Below, piece by piece: positions 45,391 through 55,510 of a DNA stretch of 64,000 bases. Origin of the DNA: Dermatophilus congolensis (lineage in GTDB: Bacteria > Actinomycetota > Actinomycetes > Actinomycetales > Dermatophilaceae); NCBI RefSeq assembly GCF_900187045.1, contig NZ_LT906453.1, positions 2,232,001-2,296,000 of the forward strand, given 5' to 3'. A model generated the notes under the pieces. It saw nothing but the letters and a program-made list of their open reading frames with translations. It was not told the origin of the DNA and searched no databases. How positions within the stretch are numbered: position 1 is the stretch's first letter; each line of letters opens with the position of its first letter. A program made the translations under genes and the position numbers.

Positions 45391-46698
45391 GTGAGCAATT
45401 CGGATCCGTCCAGCCCCACCGTCGCCAGGCCTGACTCCGACGGCGCACCGCGAGAGCTACCTGCAAAGGCAGCAGAAACCACAGCCGAGAATCCTTGGCC
45501 CCTGCGGTTGCTCACTGAAAACATCACCGCCTATATCAACCGCATGTCTGCGCTGTGGATTGAGGCGCAGGTAATCGAGCTCAAACGACGCCCGGGGGCC
45601 TGGTCAGCATTTTTGACTTTGCGTGATGTCGACATCGACATGTCGCTGAATGTTTCGATCCCCACGCGCACGCTTGATGCGTTGCCGGATGAGATCGGCA
45701 ATGGTCAACGCGTGGTGGTGCACTGCAAACCAACGTTCTGGGCCAAGCGTGGTTCGTTTCAGATGGAAGCCCGTGATATCCGCCCGGTAGGGCAGGGTGA
45801 ACTTCTGGCACAAATCGAAAGGTTGAAAAAACTTCTCGAGTCTGAGGGGTTGTTTGACCCTTCCCGGAAAAAGTCGCTGCCTTTTTTGCCCCGCTGCATT
45901 GGTCTTATCTGTGGCCGGGAAAGCGCTGCCGAACGTGACGTGGTGGAGAACGCTCGTCGCCGTTGGCCGGGAGTTGATTTCGAGATCCGTGAGGTGGCGG
46001 TTCAGGGGCGGGATGCTGTCCCGCAGGTGAGTCGTGCTCTTTGTGAGCTTGATGACCTGGCGCATGTAGATGTCATCGTGATTGCTCGTGGTGGTGGTTC
46101 GTTTGAGGATTTGCTTGCTTTTTCTAATGAGACGCTGCTGCGTGCTGTAGCGGCTGCCCGTACGCCTGTGGTTTCTGCCATCGGGCACGAGGTGGATGTT
46201 CCTCTGCTTGATTTCGTTGCTGATGTGCGGGCTTCTACTCCCACTGATTCGGCTAAGCGTCTTGTGCCGGATCATGCTGAGGAATCTGAAGCGCTCGTGA
46301 ATGCTCGGGTGCGTATGCAGCAGGCTGTGCGGCGCCGGCTTGATAATGAGCGGCGTGGATTGGCGACTATGCGGACTCGGCCCGTTCTTGCCACACCGAA
46401 GGCCATGCTTCGCCCGTACCGTGAGCAGAGGGATGCGTTGCATGAACGGGTTACTCGCGCCACGGGTATCGCGTTGGCAGCTGCTCGGGCAGATTTGCGT
46501 GGTCACGTTTCGCATCTAGGAGCACTTTCCCCGCAGAGCACGTTGGAGCGTGGCTATGCGGTGGTACAGCAGCATGATGGCAGCGTGATTCGTGATCCTG
46601 ATCAGGTGCGGGCTGATGAGGTTTTGCGTGTGCGTGTTGCGGGAGGTGATTTCACGGTGATGTCACGGTCTGAGCAGGATTGTGATTCCGCTTCGTGA
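45391..46698 (+). CDS. xseA: Exodeoxyribonuclease VII large subunit
   Basis: 435 residues: N-terminal OB-fold (about 35-130, with [20 protein letters not shown]), catalytic domain with [40 protein letters not shown] and [20 protein letters not shown], then a long helical arm and a C-terminal segment [13 protein letters not shown]. It degrades single-stranded DNA together with XseB. GTG 45391 fits the family length; the open frame begins at 45238 but overlaps the ispH start. The small subunit gene follows after 57 nt. Confidence 0.92.
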   Translation: MSNSDPSSPTVARPDSDGAPRELPAKAAETTAENPWPLRLLTENITAYINRMSALWIEAQVIELKRRPGAWSAFLTLRDVDIDMSLNVSIPTRTLDALPDEIGNGQRVVVHCKPTFWAKRGSFQMEARDIRPVGQGELLAQIERLKKLLESEGLFDPSRKKSLPFLPRCIGLICGRESAAERDVVENARRRWPGVDFEIREVAVQGRDAVPQVSRALCELDDLAHVDVIVIARGGGSFEDLLAFSNETLLRAVAAARTPVVSAIGHEVDVPLLDFVADVRASTPTDSAKRLVPDHAEESEALVNARVRMQQAVRRRLDNERRGLATMRTRPVLATPKAMLRPYREQRDALHERVTRATGIALAAARADLRGHVSHLGALSPQSTLERGYAVVQQHDGSVIRDPDQVRADEVLRVRVAGGDFTVMSRSEQDCDSAS

Positions 46699-46755
46699 AA
46701 GTCCCCTCCTCTAGGGGCATCTGCCCTTTGTATGTTCGATGTTTAGGAGATTTGC

Positions 46756-47022
46756 ATGGCGTCCTCGAAAGACCAGAACTGTGCAGAACGTTCGAGTGCT
46801 TCGGAAAATGGCACGCAGTTCGGTGATGTAGCGGAGCTGACTTATGAGCAGGCCCGGGATCAGTTGATTGGTGTTGTGCAGCGTCTGGAGAGCGGCCAAG
46901 CGCCTTTGGGAGAGACGATGGCGTTGTGGGAACGTGGCGAGGCGTTGGCTGAGCATTGTTCGAGCTGGTTGGACAAGGCTGAGAAGCGCATCGAGGATCG
47001 GTTGGGATCAACAGTTAGGTAA
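46756..47022 (+). CDS. xseB: Exodeoxyribonuclease VII small subunit
   Basis: 88-residue helical protein that coats the XseA arms. The family motif LTYEQARDQLIGVVQRLESG and TMALWERGEALAEHC are clear. AGGAG lies about 6 nt before ATG 46756. It pairs with xseA upstream in the usual order; the first 25 residues are not conserved. Confidence 0.92.
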   Translation: MASSKDQNCAERSSASENGTQFGDVAELTYEQARDQLIGVVQRLESGQAPLGETMALWERGEALAEHCSSWLDKAEKRIEDRLGSTVR

Positions 47023-47057
47023 TCCCAGCCCGAGGTGCGTGAGTAGCGCAGCTGGTT

Positions 47058-47663
47058 TTACTGAGCGGGTTGGGCGTCTTGCCATGCTTTAGCAACGTGG
47101 AGAAGGTTTTTCTTATCGCCTAGCCCGGTCACTGATACGGCTACTGGTCCTTGGGTGGCTGGTAGTAGTGCTGTGCGTGGGTTTTTTTCTGGTGCGATGA
47201 ATGTGTGCCAGGTGGTGCCATTAATCGTGATGTCGCCGTTGCTGCCGCCGTTCTTGGTGACTTCGCGTTCCCAGTCGTCTGAGACTTTTTCTTTGCCGAA
47301 GGCGCCGGTTTGAGCGAGTGAAACAAATACGGAGTCATCGTCAGTGCGCACGTATCCGACTTCCCATGTTTTCACTCCCCCACGTTTGTCGAATCGTGCT
47401 GTGGTGGCGCGCCATTCTGGACCCAGGTTGGGTACGCGAATTGGCCAGGAGGTCTCGTTTATCACTCCTCGCGCCGAGGCTTTTACATCGACTGCGGGTT
47501 GTTCGACTTTGCTTGCCTGGGGGGTGAGGGCTTGCCACAGCAGGATGATGCCCAGCAGCACGATCATGGAAATGAACATGCTGCGCATGCCCCCGGCGCC
47601 GTGTTTTGGTGGTTTTTCTGTGCCGGTAGCTAGGGGGCGGAAGGGGGCTCGGCGAGCGCTCAT
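47058..47663 (-). CDS. DUF4245 single-pass membrane protein
   Basis: 201 residues: cytoplasmic basic start, one membrane helix (about 28-46, FISMIVLLGIILLWQAL) and an extracytoplasmic domain with WPIRVPNLGPEWRATTARFD and TWHTFIAPEKNPRTALLP. This is the DUF4245 family, which lies next to xseAB in many actinobacteria; the function is unknown. ATG 47663 has GGGAGG about 10 nt upstream. The stop lies 35 nt from that of xseB. Confidence 0.8.
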   Translation of the reverse strand: MSARRAPFRPLATGTEKPPKHGAGGMRSMFISMIVLLGIILLWQALTPQASKVEQPAVDVKASARGVINETSWPIRVPNLGPEWRATTARFDKRGGVKTWEVGYVRTDDDSVFVSLAQTGAFGKEKVSDDWEREVTKNGGSNGDITINGTTWHTFIAPEKNPRTALLPATQGPVAVSVTGLGDKKNLLHVAKAWQDAQPAQ

Positions 47664-47729
47664 CGTGGGTTTTCCTCCCGGAGGGTGTTTTCTCGTCACG
47701 GGCGTGCCGGTGACGTGTGCGTGATGAAT

Positions 47730-48974
47730 CTACGCGATTGTCTGGCGGTCCTGTTTTTGGGCGCGGGCCAGTGCGCGTTGGCGATCGATTTCGCTTTGTT
47801 CGGCGATCTGTTGTGCTCGCTTGTGGTCTCGGGTGAGGTTTTCGCGGGTGTGGGGGTTGAACAGGTGCATGTCGCTTGGTTTGAAGGACAGTTGCGCTGG
47901 TTCGCCTTCGCGGATGTGGGTGTGTGCGTTGAGGCTGACGGTGACTTGGGTGCGGAGTTGTTCGCCGTCGAGTTCGCGGTTGAGTTCTTCGAGGGTGTGT
48001 AGGACTGTGCCTTCGGCGTGGAAGGGGATGTATCCGTACTGTTCGTTGCCGAGCCATTCGGTTTGGTCGATGACTGCTTCGAATGTGATGGCCTCTTCGG
48101 TGGGGTGAGGAGTGTTGGCGAATGCTTCAGGTCGTAGTCCGATGATGACGGTGTCGAGGCCTGTGATTTTTTCTGCCATGGCGGGGGTGATGGGGATGTC
48201 GGTTAGTGGTGTGTGCAGAACAGTGCCTTCGACGTGGGCGGGGATGAAGTTCATGGGTGGTGATCCGATGAATCCGGCAACGAAGAGGTTGACGGGTTGT
48301 TCGTAGAGTTCGCGAGGGCTGGCGACTTGTTGAAGTGTTCCGTGTTTGAGGACTGCGACTCGGTCGCCCAGGGTCATGGCTTCGGTTTGGTCGTGGGTGA
48401 CGTAGATGGTGGTGATGCCCATGCGGCGCTGCATGCGGGCGATTTCGGTGCGCATTTGGCCGCGGAGTTTGGCGTCGAGATTGGAGAGGGGTTCGTCGAA
48501 GAGGAAGGCGTCGGCGTCGCGGACGATGGCTCGGCCCATGGCTACGCGTTGGCGTTGCCCGCCGGATAGGTTGCTTGGTTTGCGGTTGAGGTGTTCGTTC
48601 AGGTCGAGCATCTCGGCGGCTTGGCGGACGGCAGCGTCGATGTGGGTGTGGGTTTTTTGTTTGTCGAGTCGTAGGGGGAACGCGATGTTTTCGTAGACGG
48701 ATAGGTGTGGGTAGAGGGCGTAGTTCTGGAAGACCATGGCGAGGTTGCGGTCGCGGGGTGCTAGGTCGTTGACGATGTTTTCACCGATGCGTAGTTCGCC
48801 GGAGGTGATGTCTTCTAGACCCACGATCATGCGTAGGAGGGTGGATTTACCTGATCCGGATGGGCCGACGAGGATGATGAATTCTCCGTCGGCGATGTCG
48901 AGGTTGACGTTGTTGACGGCGGGGAATCCGTCGCCGTATCGCTTGACGATGTTGGTCAGACAGATGCGTGTCAT
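47730..48974 (-). CDS. Sugar ABC transporter ATP-binding protein (MalK/UgpC/SugC type)
   Basis: 414-residue CUT1-type ATPase. Walker A GPSGSGKST, Q-loop VFQNYALYPHLSV, signature LSGGQRQRVAMGRAI and Walker B AFLFDEPLSNLDA are all present, followed by the C-terminal OB/MOP regulatory domain from about 240. It is the last gene of a binding protein-permease-permease-ATPase operon. The MOP domain allows regulation by partner proteins. Product order equals LpqY-SugA-SugB-SugC of mycobacteria, so trehalose is one candidate sugar. Confidence 0.9.
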   Translation of the reverse strand: MTRICLTNIVKRYGDGFPAVNNVNLDIADGEFIILVGPSGSGKSTLLRMIVGLEDITSGELRIGENIVNDLAPRDRNLAMVFQNYALYPHLSVYENIAFPLRLDKQKTHTHIDAAVRQAAEMLDLNEHLNRKPSNLSGGQRQRVAMGRAIVRDADAFLFDEPLSNLDAKLRGQMRTEIARMQRRMGITTIYVTHDQTEAMTLGDRVAVLKHGTLQQVASPRELYEQPVNLFVAGFIGSPPMNFIPAHVEGTVLHTPLTDIPITPAMAEKITGLDTVIIGLRPEAFANTPHPTEEAITFEAVIDQTEWLGNEQYGYIPFHAEGTVLHTLEELNRELDGEQLRTQVTVSLNAHTHIREGEPAQLSFKPSDMHLFNPHTRENLTRDHKRAQQIAEQSEIDRQRALARAQKQDRQTIA

Positions 48975-49007
48975 GTCGTGTGTTCTTTCTGCGGGGTGCG
49001 GTGGCTG

Positions 49008-49865
49008 TCAGCCTTTGACAGCACCCGAGGTGAGTCCGGAGACGATCCGGCGTTGGAAGATGAGTACGAGTAGTACGACGGGGATGGTGACGACGACTGC
49101 TGCGGCAGCGATCGCTCCGGTTGGTTGTTCGAATTGGGATGCGCCGGTGAAGAAGGCGAGTGCTGCTGGGACGGTGCGGGCGTGGTTTGCGGTGAGGGTG
49201 GAGGCGAATACGAAGTCGTTCCAGGCGGTGAAGAAGGTGATGATCGTGGTGGTGAATACGCCGGGGGCGGCGAGGGGGACGATGACTTTTCGGAATGCTT
49301 GCCAGCTTGTGGCTCCGTCTATTTGGGCTGCTTGTTCCATTTCCCAGGGGATTTGGCGGAAGAACGCGGTCATGGTCCAGATGGCTAGCGGGAGGGTAAG
49401 GGCGAGGTAGGGAAGGATCAGGCCGGGGATGGTGTCAAAGAGGCCGATGTGTCGCCAGAGGTTGTACAGCGGTGTTGCTAGTGAGATCACGGGGAAGAAG
49501 GAGACGGCTAGTGCGGTGCCGAGGATGATTCCTTTTCCGGGGAATTCAAGTCGCGCGATTGCGTAGGCGCAGGTGGTGGCGAGGGTGACGGCGATGAGGG
49601 TGGATATGAGGCAGATGATGATTGAGTTCCATAGTGCGGGGACAAACAGGTCGTGGGCGCCTCCGAAAAAGATGAGTCGATAGTTTTCAAGGGTGGGGTT
49701 GCGTGGAAAGAAGTTTCCGAGAGTGTTGAGTTGTGGGTTTGAGAGCGCTGCGGTTGATTTCAGTGATAGGGAAATAACCCAGGCCAGGGGGATGATTGTC
49801 CACAGGATGATGGGGGCGGATAGCAACGTGTAGGCCCATGTTTTTTTGTCTGCTGTGGTTGTCAC
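49008..49865 (-). CDS. Sugar ABC transporter permease (MalG/SugB type)
   Basis: 285 residues, six helices, with the binding-protein-dependent transport EAA motif [20 protein letters not shown] and the C-terminal [15 protein letters not shown] typical of MalG-like permeases. GTG 49865 begins 2 nt after the stop of the upstream permease gene. It forms the membrane pore together with that permease. Confidence 0.9.
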   Translation of the reverse strand: MTTTADKKTWAYTLLSAPIILWTIIPLAWVISLSLKSTAALSNPQLNTLGNFFPRNPTLENYRLIFFGGAHDLFVPALWNSIIICLISTLIAVTLATTCAYAIARLEFPGKGIILGTALAVSFFPVISLATPLYNLWRHIGLFDTIPGLILPYLALTLPLAIWTMTAFFRQIPWEMEQAAQIDGATSWQAFRKVIVPLAAPGVFTTTIITFFTAWNDFVFASTLTANHARTVPAALAFFTGASQFEQPTGAIAAAAVVVTIPVVLLVLIFQRRIVSGLTSGAVKG

Positions 49866-49867
49866 GG

Positions 49868-50809
49868 TCAGCTTCTCCCCTCGGTGAGGTTGACTTTGAA
49901 GCCTTTAATGAATCCGGTGGCGATCATGATGACGAACATGAATAACAGCGTGGAGATTGCTGATCCGAGGCCGATTTCTACACGGTTAATTGTTTGGTTG
50001 TAGGCAAGTAGTGACAGGACGGTGGTGTCGTGTGATCCGCCGGTCATGATGAATACGTTGTCGAAGATGCGGAATGCGTCGAGGGTGCGGAAAAGAACAG
50101 CGACCATGATTGCTGGTTTCATGTTGGGCAGGGTCACTTTGAAAAGTGTTTGGGTGAAGGTGGCTCCGTCAACGCGTGCTGCTTCTTCTAGTGCTTCATC
50201 TACTTGGGCAAGCCCGGATAGAAGTAGTAGTGACATGAAGGGTGTTGTTTTCCAGATTTCGGAAAAGCAGATGATGGCGGTCGCGGTTCCCCAGGAACTG
50301 AACCAGTTGTAGTCGTTGGGGAAGGTTCCAGCGGTAAGTGTGTGGAGCCACCAGTTCACGAATCCGGTGGTGACGTTGAATCCGAAGAACCATGCGAATG
50401 CGGATACGACGGTGATGATGGAGTAGGGGATCAGAACGATTGTTCGGAGTGTTTTTCGGGGAATGACGACGCGGTGCATGACGAGCGCGATGATCATTCC
50501 GAGGACGAGCTCTATGGCAACTGTGATGACGGTGATGAGGAGTGTTTGTCCGGTTGCGCGCCAGAACAGTTCATCGCTGAGGGCTACGAAGTAGTTGTGT
50601 AGGCCTACGAATGTGCGTGTGTGTGGATCGGTGAGTCGGTAGCTGAAGAGGGAGTAGTAGAGCGCCTGGACGATGGGGTAGGCGGTGACCAGAAGCATGA
50701 CGGCGAAGGCTGGGCCAGCCAGCATCCATCCGAGGTTGCGTTCTGCCCTGGCACGTGTGGATAGGTGTGGTGTGCTCGGGGTGTTTTTAGTGAGGTTGGG
50801 AGAGTTCAC
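49868..50809 (-). CDS. Sugar ABC transporter permease (MalF/SugA type)
   Basis: 313 residues, six helices and the EAA loop [20 protein letters not shown]. The first helix [20 protein letters not shown] is the usual MalF/UgpA start. GTG 50809 overlaps the stop of the binding-protein gene (GTGA), which points to translational coupling. Confidence 0.9.
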   Translation of the reverse strand: MNSPNLTKNTPSTPHLSTRARAERNLGWMLAGPAFAVMLLVTAYPIVQALYYSLFSYRLTDPHTRTFVGLHNYFVALSDELFWRATGQTLLITVITVAIELVLGMIIALVMHRVVIPRKTLRTIVLIPYSIITVVSAFAWFFGFNVTTGFVNWWLHTLTAGTFPNDYNWFSSWGTATAIICFSEIWKTTPFMSLLLLSGLAQVDEALEEAARVDGATFTQTLFKVTLPNMKPAIMVAVLFRTLDAFRIFDNVFIMTGGSHDTTVLSLLAYNQTINRVEIGLGSAISTLLFMFVIMIATGFIKGFKVNLTEGRS

Positions 50810-52122
50810 AGGAGTGCCTCTCCGTGGAGAACATCGTGAATGAGTTGTTCTGATTGGGCTGGGGTTGTTGCGGGGTCAACGGATTCGGGTGGGCTCCAGG
50901 TGCGTTGCAGGGCTGTTGAGATGTCGCCGTAGTACTGGGTGACTGGGCGGGGTGCTCCGCTGTCGAGCGAGTCACGGATCAGGTCGGCCATGGGAAATTT
51001 TTTGCGGATGGTGGGGTTGTCGTAGACCTTTTTGCGTGCTGCGGGGTTACCGGTGCCGAGCATGTACATCGTTTGATGTTCGACGTTGGTGATGCATTGG
51101 ATTGCTTCCCAAGCTGCGGGTTTGTTGGTGCTTGCGGCGTTGACGCCTAGTTCGATGCCTCCTAGTGGAGGGCGGGATTTTTGACCTGCGACTGATTGGG
51201 GGTAGCGGGCCCAGGCGACGTCGTCGATGAAGCCAACTTTGCGTTCGGCTAGTGCTGCCCATACGTAGGGCCAGTTGAGGAGGAATCCGGAGCTAGTGTT
51301 TGCGATGAATAGGTCTAAGGCGGCGGTTTCGTCGCTGGAGCTTAGGGCCGGCCCGCCGACTCCGGCTGTGGTGAGGGAGTGGATGATTTCGGCGGCGCGT
51401 TTTCCTGCTGGGCTGTTGATGCCGAGGTCGACTTTTTTGCCGGTGGCGCCTGAGTTTTTAACTATTTTTCCGTTGGCGCTTTCGATGAGGGCGTTAATCC
51501 ATACGGAGTATCCCTCGTATCGGGAGGCTTGGACGCCGAGGGTCTTTTTTTGTGATGCGGCGGCGTGAATGACTTGGTCCCAGCTGACGGGTTTGGTCAT
51601 GTCGAGTCCGGCAGCTTTGGCGACGGATTTGCGGTACCAGAGGATTTGGGTGTTTGCCCACATCGGTGCGGCGAATAGGGTGTTTTTCCATTGTGCTGCG
51701 GTGACGATGGGGGTTACGGCGTCGTCGGTGAGGGTGTGGCGTTTGTCGGTAGGGACTGGCTCAAGGAATCCGGCTTCAGCGAATTCCGCGACGAAAACGG
51801 GGTCCAGGCTCATCAGATCTATGCCTGGGTCGCTGGCAGCGAGGCGGCGTAGGAGTTGTTGTCGTTGGTCGCTAGCGCTATTGGGCAGTACTTGAGTGGT
51901 GATTGTGTATGCGCCTTTGGCTGCTTTGGTGCATTCGGCGGCGAGTCTGGCTTGGCCGTGTTTGGTGGGGTCGTTTCCGCCTGAGTCGGGGTTGATATAC
52001 CAGGTGATCTGTCGGGGATTGGTGGCGGAGGTGTTTCCGCCACAGCTGGTTAGTGCTGCGGCGCTTGTGGCTGTGATGGCCAGGGCGATTGTGAATGCGG
52101 TAATTGAGCGCGGTGAGGGCAT
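50806..52122 (-). CDS. Sugar-binding lipoprotein of the ABC importer (LpqY-like)
   Basis: 438-residue solute-binding protein, cluster B type. A lipoprotein signal with lipobox LTSC (Cys27) is followed by the mature domain with FVAEFAEAGFLEPVP, AAPMWANTQILWYRK and TSSGFLLNWPYVWAAL, typical of sugar-binding proteins for maltose, trehalose or glycerol-phosphate. AAAGGAG lies 6 nt before ATG 52122. It heads the operon, with a G8 run 40 nt upstream of the start codon. Substrate is not decided by sequence. Confidence 0.88.
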   Translation of the reverse strand: MPSPRSITAFTIALAITATSAAALTSCGGNTSATNPRQITWYINPDSGGNDPTKHGQARLAAECTKAAKGAYTITTQVLPNSASDQRQQLLRRLAASDPGIDLMSLDPVFVAEFAEAGFLEPVPTDKRHTLTDDAVTPIVTAAQWKNTLFAAPMWANTQILWYRKSVAKAAGLDMTKPVSWDQVIHAAASQKKTLGVQASRYEGYSVWINALIESANGKIVKNSGATGKKVDLGINSPAGKRAAEIIHSLTTAGVGGPALSSSDETAALDLFIANTSSGFLLNWPYVWAALAERKVGFIDDVAWARYPQSVAGQKSRPPLGGIELGVNAASTNKPAAWEAIQCITNVEHQTMYMLGTGNPAARKKVYDNPTIRKKFPMADLIRDSLDSGAPRPVTQYYGDISTALQRTWSPPESVDPATTPAQSEQLIHDVLHGEALL

Positions 52123-52161
52123 GAATACTCCTTTGGATTCTGTGCCCTTCTCGTAAAGGTT

Positions 52162-52169
52162 GGGGGGGG
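52162..52169 (-). repeat. G8/C8 homopolymer in the promoter region of the sugar importer
   Basis: Eight G on the plus strand (C8 in the transcript sense) 40-47 nt upstream of the LpqY-like start codon. Length variation could alter promoter or leader spacing. Only the tract itself is observed. Confidence 0.5.
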
Positions 52170-52366
52170 CGACACGTCGCGGGCTGCGTCATTGCTGCTC
52201 GTGACTGTTGGTGTTGTTCCCCAGAATCCGTTGAGAAGACACCCCGTCTCGGGTTCCTGCATCTTAGGCACGCTTGCGGTTTTTTCAGTTGAACTACGCG
52301 CTGCTGGTGCCGATGAGGTTGTGAAAGGCCTGCTGCTTCGGTTGGCTCGTGTTCGGAAGGAATCCG

Positions 52367-53083
52367 ATGGCTGTCTCTTCGCCCTCCCAGTCTGCTGAGT
52401 TTGTTTCTGGTTCCGCTCTGGAAGGTGTCACTCATAGGTCGAATCTGACTATTCGGTCGGTTCCGGTGGCGGCTTCTCCGGTGGCCTCGTTTGCGGAGCT
52501 GATGTCGGGAAATATTCGGTATGTCTCTGATCATGCGGATAGTCCCAGGCGAGGTCAGCAGCGCCGGTCGGCAACGGTTTCTAGCCAGAATCCTTTCGCG
52601 GTTGTTTTTGGGTGCGCGGATTCACGTGTTCCTGCTGAGATTTTGTTTGATCAGGGTTTGGGTGACTTGTTTGTTATCCGTACGGCAGGTCACGTGGTGG
52701 GGCCTTCGGAGTTGGGGTCGTTGGAGTATGCGGTGGGGCATTTGAATACTCCGTTGATTGCGGTGTTGGCGCATGATTCGTGTGGGGCGGTGCAGGCGGC
52801 CATTGACTGTGCCTCGAGTGGGCAGATGCCTGATGATCATGTGCGTGATGTTTTGGAGCGGATTGTTCCGAATGTCAACGCGGCTAGGAGTCGTGGGGAG
52901 AGCGCTACGGCCGACATTGAGCGCTCGCATGCGCGGGCTGTTATGTCGTTGATTCCGGAGCGTTCTCCGTTGATTGCTGATCGTATTGCGCAGGGGCGTT
53001 TGGCGATTGTGGCGTTGAAGTATCAGTTGAGTGATGGGACTGCCCGGGTGTTGGACACTATTGGTCCTCTTGGTGCGCGTTGA
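52367..53083 (+). CDS. Beta-carbonic anhydrase (first of tandem pair)
   Basis: 238-residue zinc enzyme that interconverts CO2 and bicarbonate. Zinc ligands Cys83 (FGCADSR), His136 and Cys139 (AHDSCGA) and the catalytic Asp85-Arg87 dyad are intact. The N-terminal 40 residues are a non-conserved extension. AAGGAA lies six bases before ATG 52367. It is followed 117 nt later by a second copy on the same strand. Confidence 0.9.
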   Translation: MAVSSPSQSAEFVSGSALEGVTHRSNLTIRSVPVAASPVASFAELMSGNIRYVSDHADSPRRGQQRRSATVSSQNPFAVVFGCADSRVPAEILFDQGLGDLFVIRTAGHVVGPSELGSLEYAVGHLNTPLIAVLAHDSCGAVQAAIDCASSGQMPDDHVRDVLERIVPNVNAARSRGESATADIERSHARAVMSLIPERSPLIADRIAQGRLAIVALKYQLSDGTARVLDTIGPLGAR

Positions 53084-53200
53084 TATGTGTTGATTCGCCC
53101 TTGCTGCCTGATGGGTGGGCGTGGCGGATGGGTGTCTTGTTTGCTGAGGGTGTCCGCGTAGTGTGATCGCCGATGTTGTGTTGCGATGAGGAGCTGCGCT

Positions 53201-53863
53201 GTGCCCGAGATTAATCCCATGGCGGGTTCGACGCGTCCGCATACTCCGACTGCTGCGTGGCGTGCAATTTCTGCTGGAAATGAGCGGTTTGTGCAGGGGA
53301 AGCCTCTTCACCCTAATCAGGGGGCAGAGAGGCGTTTTGAGTTAACTGGTGGTCAGCAGCCGTTTGCGACGATTTTTGGTTGTTCTGATTCTCGCGTGGC
53401 TGCTGAAGTGATTTTTGATCGTGGTTTGGGTGATCTTTTCGTTATTCGCACAGCGGGGCATGTGGCGGGCCCTACGGAGATTGGCTCTTTGGAGTACGGG
53501 TCAGAGATTTTGGGGATCCCGTTAATCATTGTGCTTGGGCATGATTCGTGTGGGGCGGTGTCGTCGGCGATCACGGCTTTTGAGACTGGACAGATGCCTC
53601 ATGGGTTTGTGCGGGATTTGGTGGAGCGGGTGACTCCGAGCGTGAATGCGGCGTATCGCAAGGGTGCCACGAGTGCTGATGAGATTGAGGCTGAGCATGT
53701 TCGTGCCACGGTGCATTTGTTGAGGCAGCGTTCTCGTCCGATTGCGAAGCGAATCGAGAATGGCTCTTTGGCGATTGTGGGGTTGGTGTACAAGCTCTCT
53801 GATGGTGCAGCGCAGGTGTTGGAGGTTGCTGGCCGTATCGACGGTTTGGAGTCGTCGGAGTGA
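53201..53863 (+). CDS. Beta-carbonic anhydrase (second of tandem pair)
   Basis: 220 residues. Ligands Cys61 (FGCSDSR), His114 and Cys117 (GHDSCGA) with Asp63-Arg65 are intact. It is about as long as the first copy without its N-terminal extension and shares long identical stretches such as RGLGDLFVIRTAGHV-type motifs, so it looks like an old duplication. GTG 53201 is chosen because AGGAG lies 7 nt upstream; ATG 53186 is in frame but overlaps that site. A hairpin terminator follows. Confidence 0.9.
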   Translation: MPEINPMAGSTRPHTPTAAWRAISAGNERFVQGKPLHPNQGAERRFELTGGQQPFATIFGCSDSRVAAEVIFDRGLGDLFVIRTAGHVAGPTEIGSLEYGSEILGIPLIIVLGHDSCGAVSSAITAFETGQMPHGFVRDLVERVTPSVNAAYRKGATSADEIEAEHVRATVHLLRQRSRPIAKRIENGSLAIVGLVYKLSDGAAQVLEVAGRIDGLESSE

Positions 53864-53867
53864 GAGA

Positions 53868-53910
53868 AATGGCCGGGCTATTGTCCGTGGTGGAGCGTTG
53901 CCCGGCCATT
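53868..53910. terminator. Convergent terminator
   Basis: AATGGCCGGGC (53868-53878) and GCCCGGCCATT (53900-53910), 11-bp perfect arms with a 21-nt loop, between the second carbonic anhydrase gene and glmM. Confidence 0.7.
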
Positions 53911-53922
53911 CTGGTGTGGTGT

Positions 53923-55272
53923 TTAGAGGGCGAGTTCGCGTCGGACCACTTCGGCTAGTGAGGTGGCTACCGATGCAGCTTCTTCGCTGGTTGCTGCTTC
54001 TACCATGACGCGGACAACTGGTTCAGTACCTGATTTGCGTAGTAGTACGCGCCCTGAGTCGCCGAGGTCGGCTTCGGCCTGGCGAATAGCTTCGGCGACT
54101 GCTTCGTTGGTTTCGACGGCGTTTTTGTCGACGTCTTTAACGTTGATGAGTGATTGCGGTAGGCGCTGCACCACAGATGCGAGGTCTCGCAAGGTGCGGC
54201 CAGTTTGGGCGACGCGTGCGGCCAAAGTGAGGCCGGTGAGGGTACCGTCGCCGGTGCTGGCGTGGTCCAGGAGGATGACGTGGCCGGACTGCTCACCGCC
54301 GAGGGTATGGCCGTTGGCGAGCATGTCTTCGAGGACGTAACGGTCACCTACTGCTGTTTTGCGAACTGTGATGCCGTTGGCTTCCATTGCTTTGAACAGG
54401 CCCAGGTTGCTCATAACTGTTGCGACGAGGGTGTCGTTGGCAAGTGAGCCGAATTCTTTGGCTCCGATGGCCAGGATGGCCATGATCTGGTCACCGTCGA
54501 CGGGTGCGCCAGTGTGGTCTACGGCAAGGCAGCGGTCAGCGTCACCGTCGTGGGCAATGCCGAGGTCTGCTTTGTGTTCCACGACCGCGGTTTGCAGCAT
54601 TTCTAGGTGCGTGGATCCGTAGCCGTCGTTGATGTTGAGGCCGTCGGGTTCTCCACCGATAACTTTGACTTTGGCTCCGGCTGCGCGGAATGCCTGTGGG
54701 GAGACAACGCTGGCGGCGCCGTGGGCAGCGTCGACGACGATTTTGAGGCCGTCGAGGCGGTGTGGCAGCGCAGTGAGCAGGTGAGCGACGTATCGCGAGT
54801 TTGCGTCTGTGAGGGGGCGTACCCGACCGACTCGGAATCCGGTGGGGCGTTCCCATTCTTGGCCCAGTCTGGCTTCGATGGCGTCTTCGATGGCGTCGTC
54901 GAGTTTGAAGCCTTGGGATGTGAAGAATTTGATGCCATTGTCTGGCATCGCGTTGTGGCTCGCAGACAACATGACGCCAAGGTCAGCATTCATGTCTTTA
55001 GTGAGGAATGCCGTAGCAGGTGTGGGAACCACGCCTGCGTCATAGACGTCTACTCCTGCAGAGGCCAGCCCGGCGATTACTGCTGCGGAGAGGAATTCAC
55101 CAGATGCGCGGGGGTCGCGGCCGACCACAGCTGTCATCCGGCCAGTGTTGTTGCTGCAGCGGTGCTCGAATAGCTCGTGCGCAGCAGCTGTAGCTAGCGA
55201 TAACGCAAGTTCAGCGGTGATGTCGCGGTTTGCGAGTCCTCGGACTCCGTCAGTTCCAAACAGTCTCGCCAT
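53923..55272 (-). CDS. glmM: Phosphoglucosamine mutase
   Basis: 449-residue enzyme that isomerises glucosamine-6-P to glucosamine-1-P for UDP-GlcNAc and the cell wall. Phosphoserine loop [16 protein letters not shown] (active Ser105), metal loop [11 protein letters not shown], sugar loop [12 protein letters not shown] and C-terminal phosphate loop [12 protein letters not shown] are present. ATG 55272 begins [12 protein letters not shown], the exact family start; the frame reaches 55431 without similarity. It lies downstream of the rpsI terminator, the usual actinobacterial rplM-rpsI-glmM order. Confidence 0.95.
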   Translation of the reverse strand: MARLFGTDGVRGLANRDITAELALSLATAAAHELFEHRCSNNTGRMTAVVGRDPRASGEFLSAAVIAGLASAGVDVYDAGVVPTPATAFLTKDMNADLGVMLSASHNAMPDNGIKFFTSQGFKLDDAIEDAIEARLGQEWERPTGFRVGRVRPLTDANSRYVAHLLTALPHRLDGLKIVVDAAHGAASVVSPQAFRAAGAKVKVIGGEPDGLNINDGYGSTHLEMLQTAVVEHKADLGIAHDGDADRCLAVDHTGAPVDGDQIMAILAIGAKEFGSLANDTLVATVMSNLGLFKAMEANGITVRKTAVGDRYVLEDMLANGHTLGGEQSGHVILLDHASTGDGTLTGLTLAARVAQTGRTLRDLASVVQRLPQSLINVKDVDKNAVETNEAVAEAIRQAEADLGDSGRVLLRKSGTEPVVRVMVEAATSEEAASVATSLAEVVRRELAL

Positions 55273-55443
55273 GAGAGTTCCGCATCTCCTTCGTCTGAGT
55301 GCTGCGCATGAAGCGTGGTGGGGGGCGGTGAAGTGAGTCGCAGTTGTGTGAATGCTTGCGGTCAACCAGGTCGAGGTAGATACCCGGCGAACCAGCCTAA
55401 CCCTGTTATTCGGGCTGGTAGGGATTCCCACATAGGTAGACGG

Positions 55444-55483
55444 CAGATGGCCGCCACCTCGTACTGAGGATGACGGCCATCTG
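55444..55483 (-). terminator. Terminator of rplM-rpsI
   Basis: CAGATGGCCG (55444-55453) pairs with CGGCCATCTG (55474-55483), with an inner CCTC/GAGG, just after rpsI. Confidence 0.7.
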
Positions 55484-55510
55484 GCGCATGTATCGGCTGA
55501 GCCGACCGAA

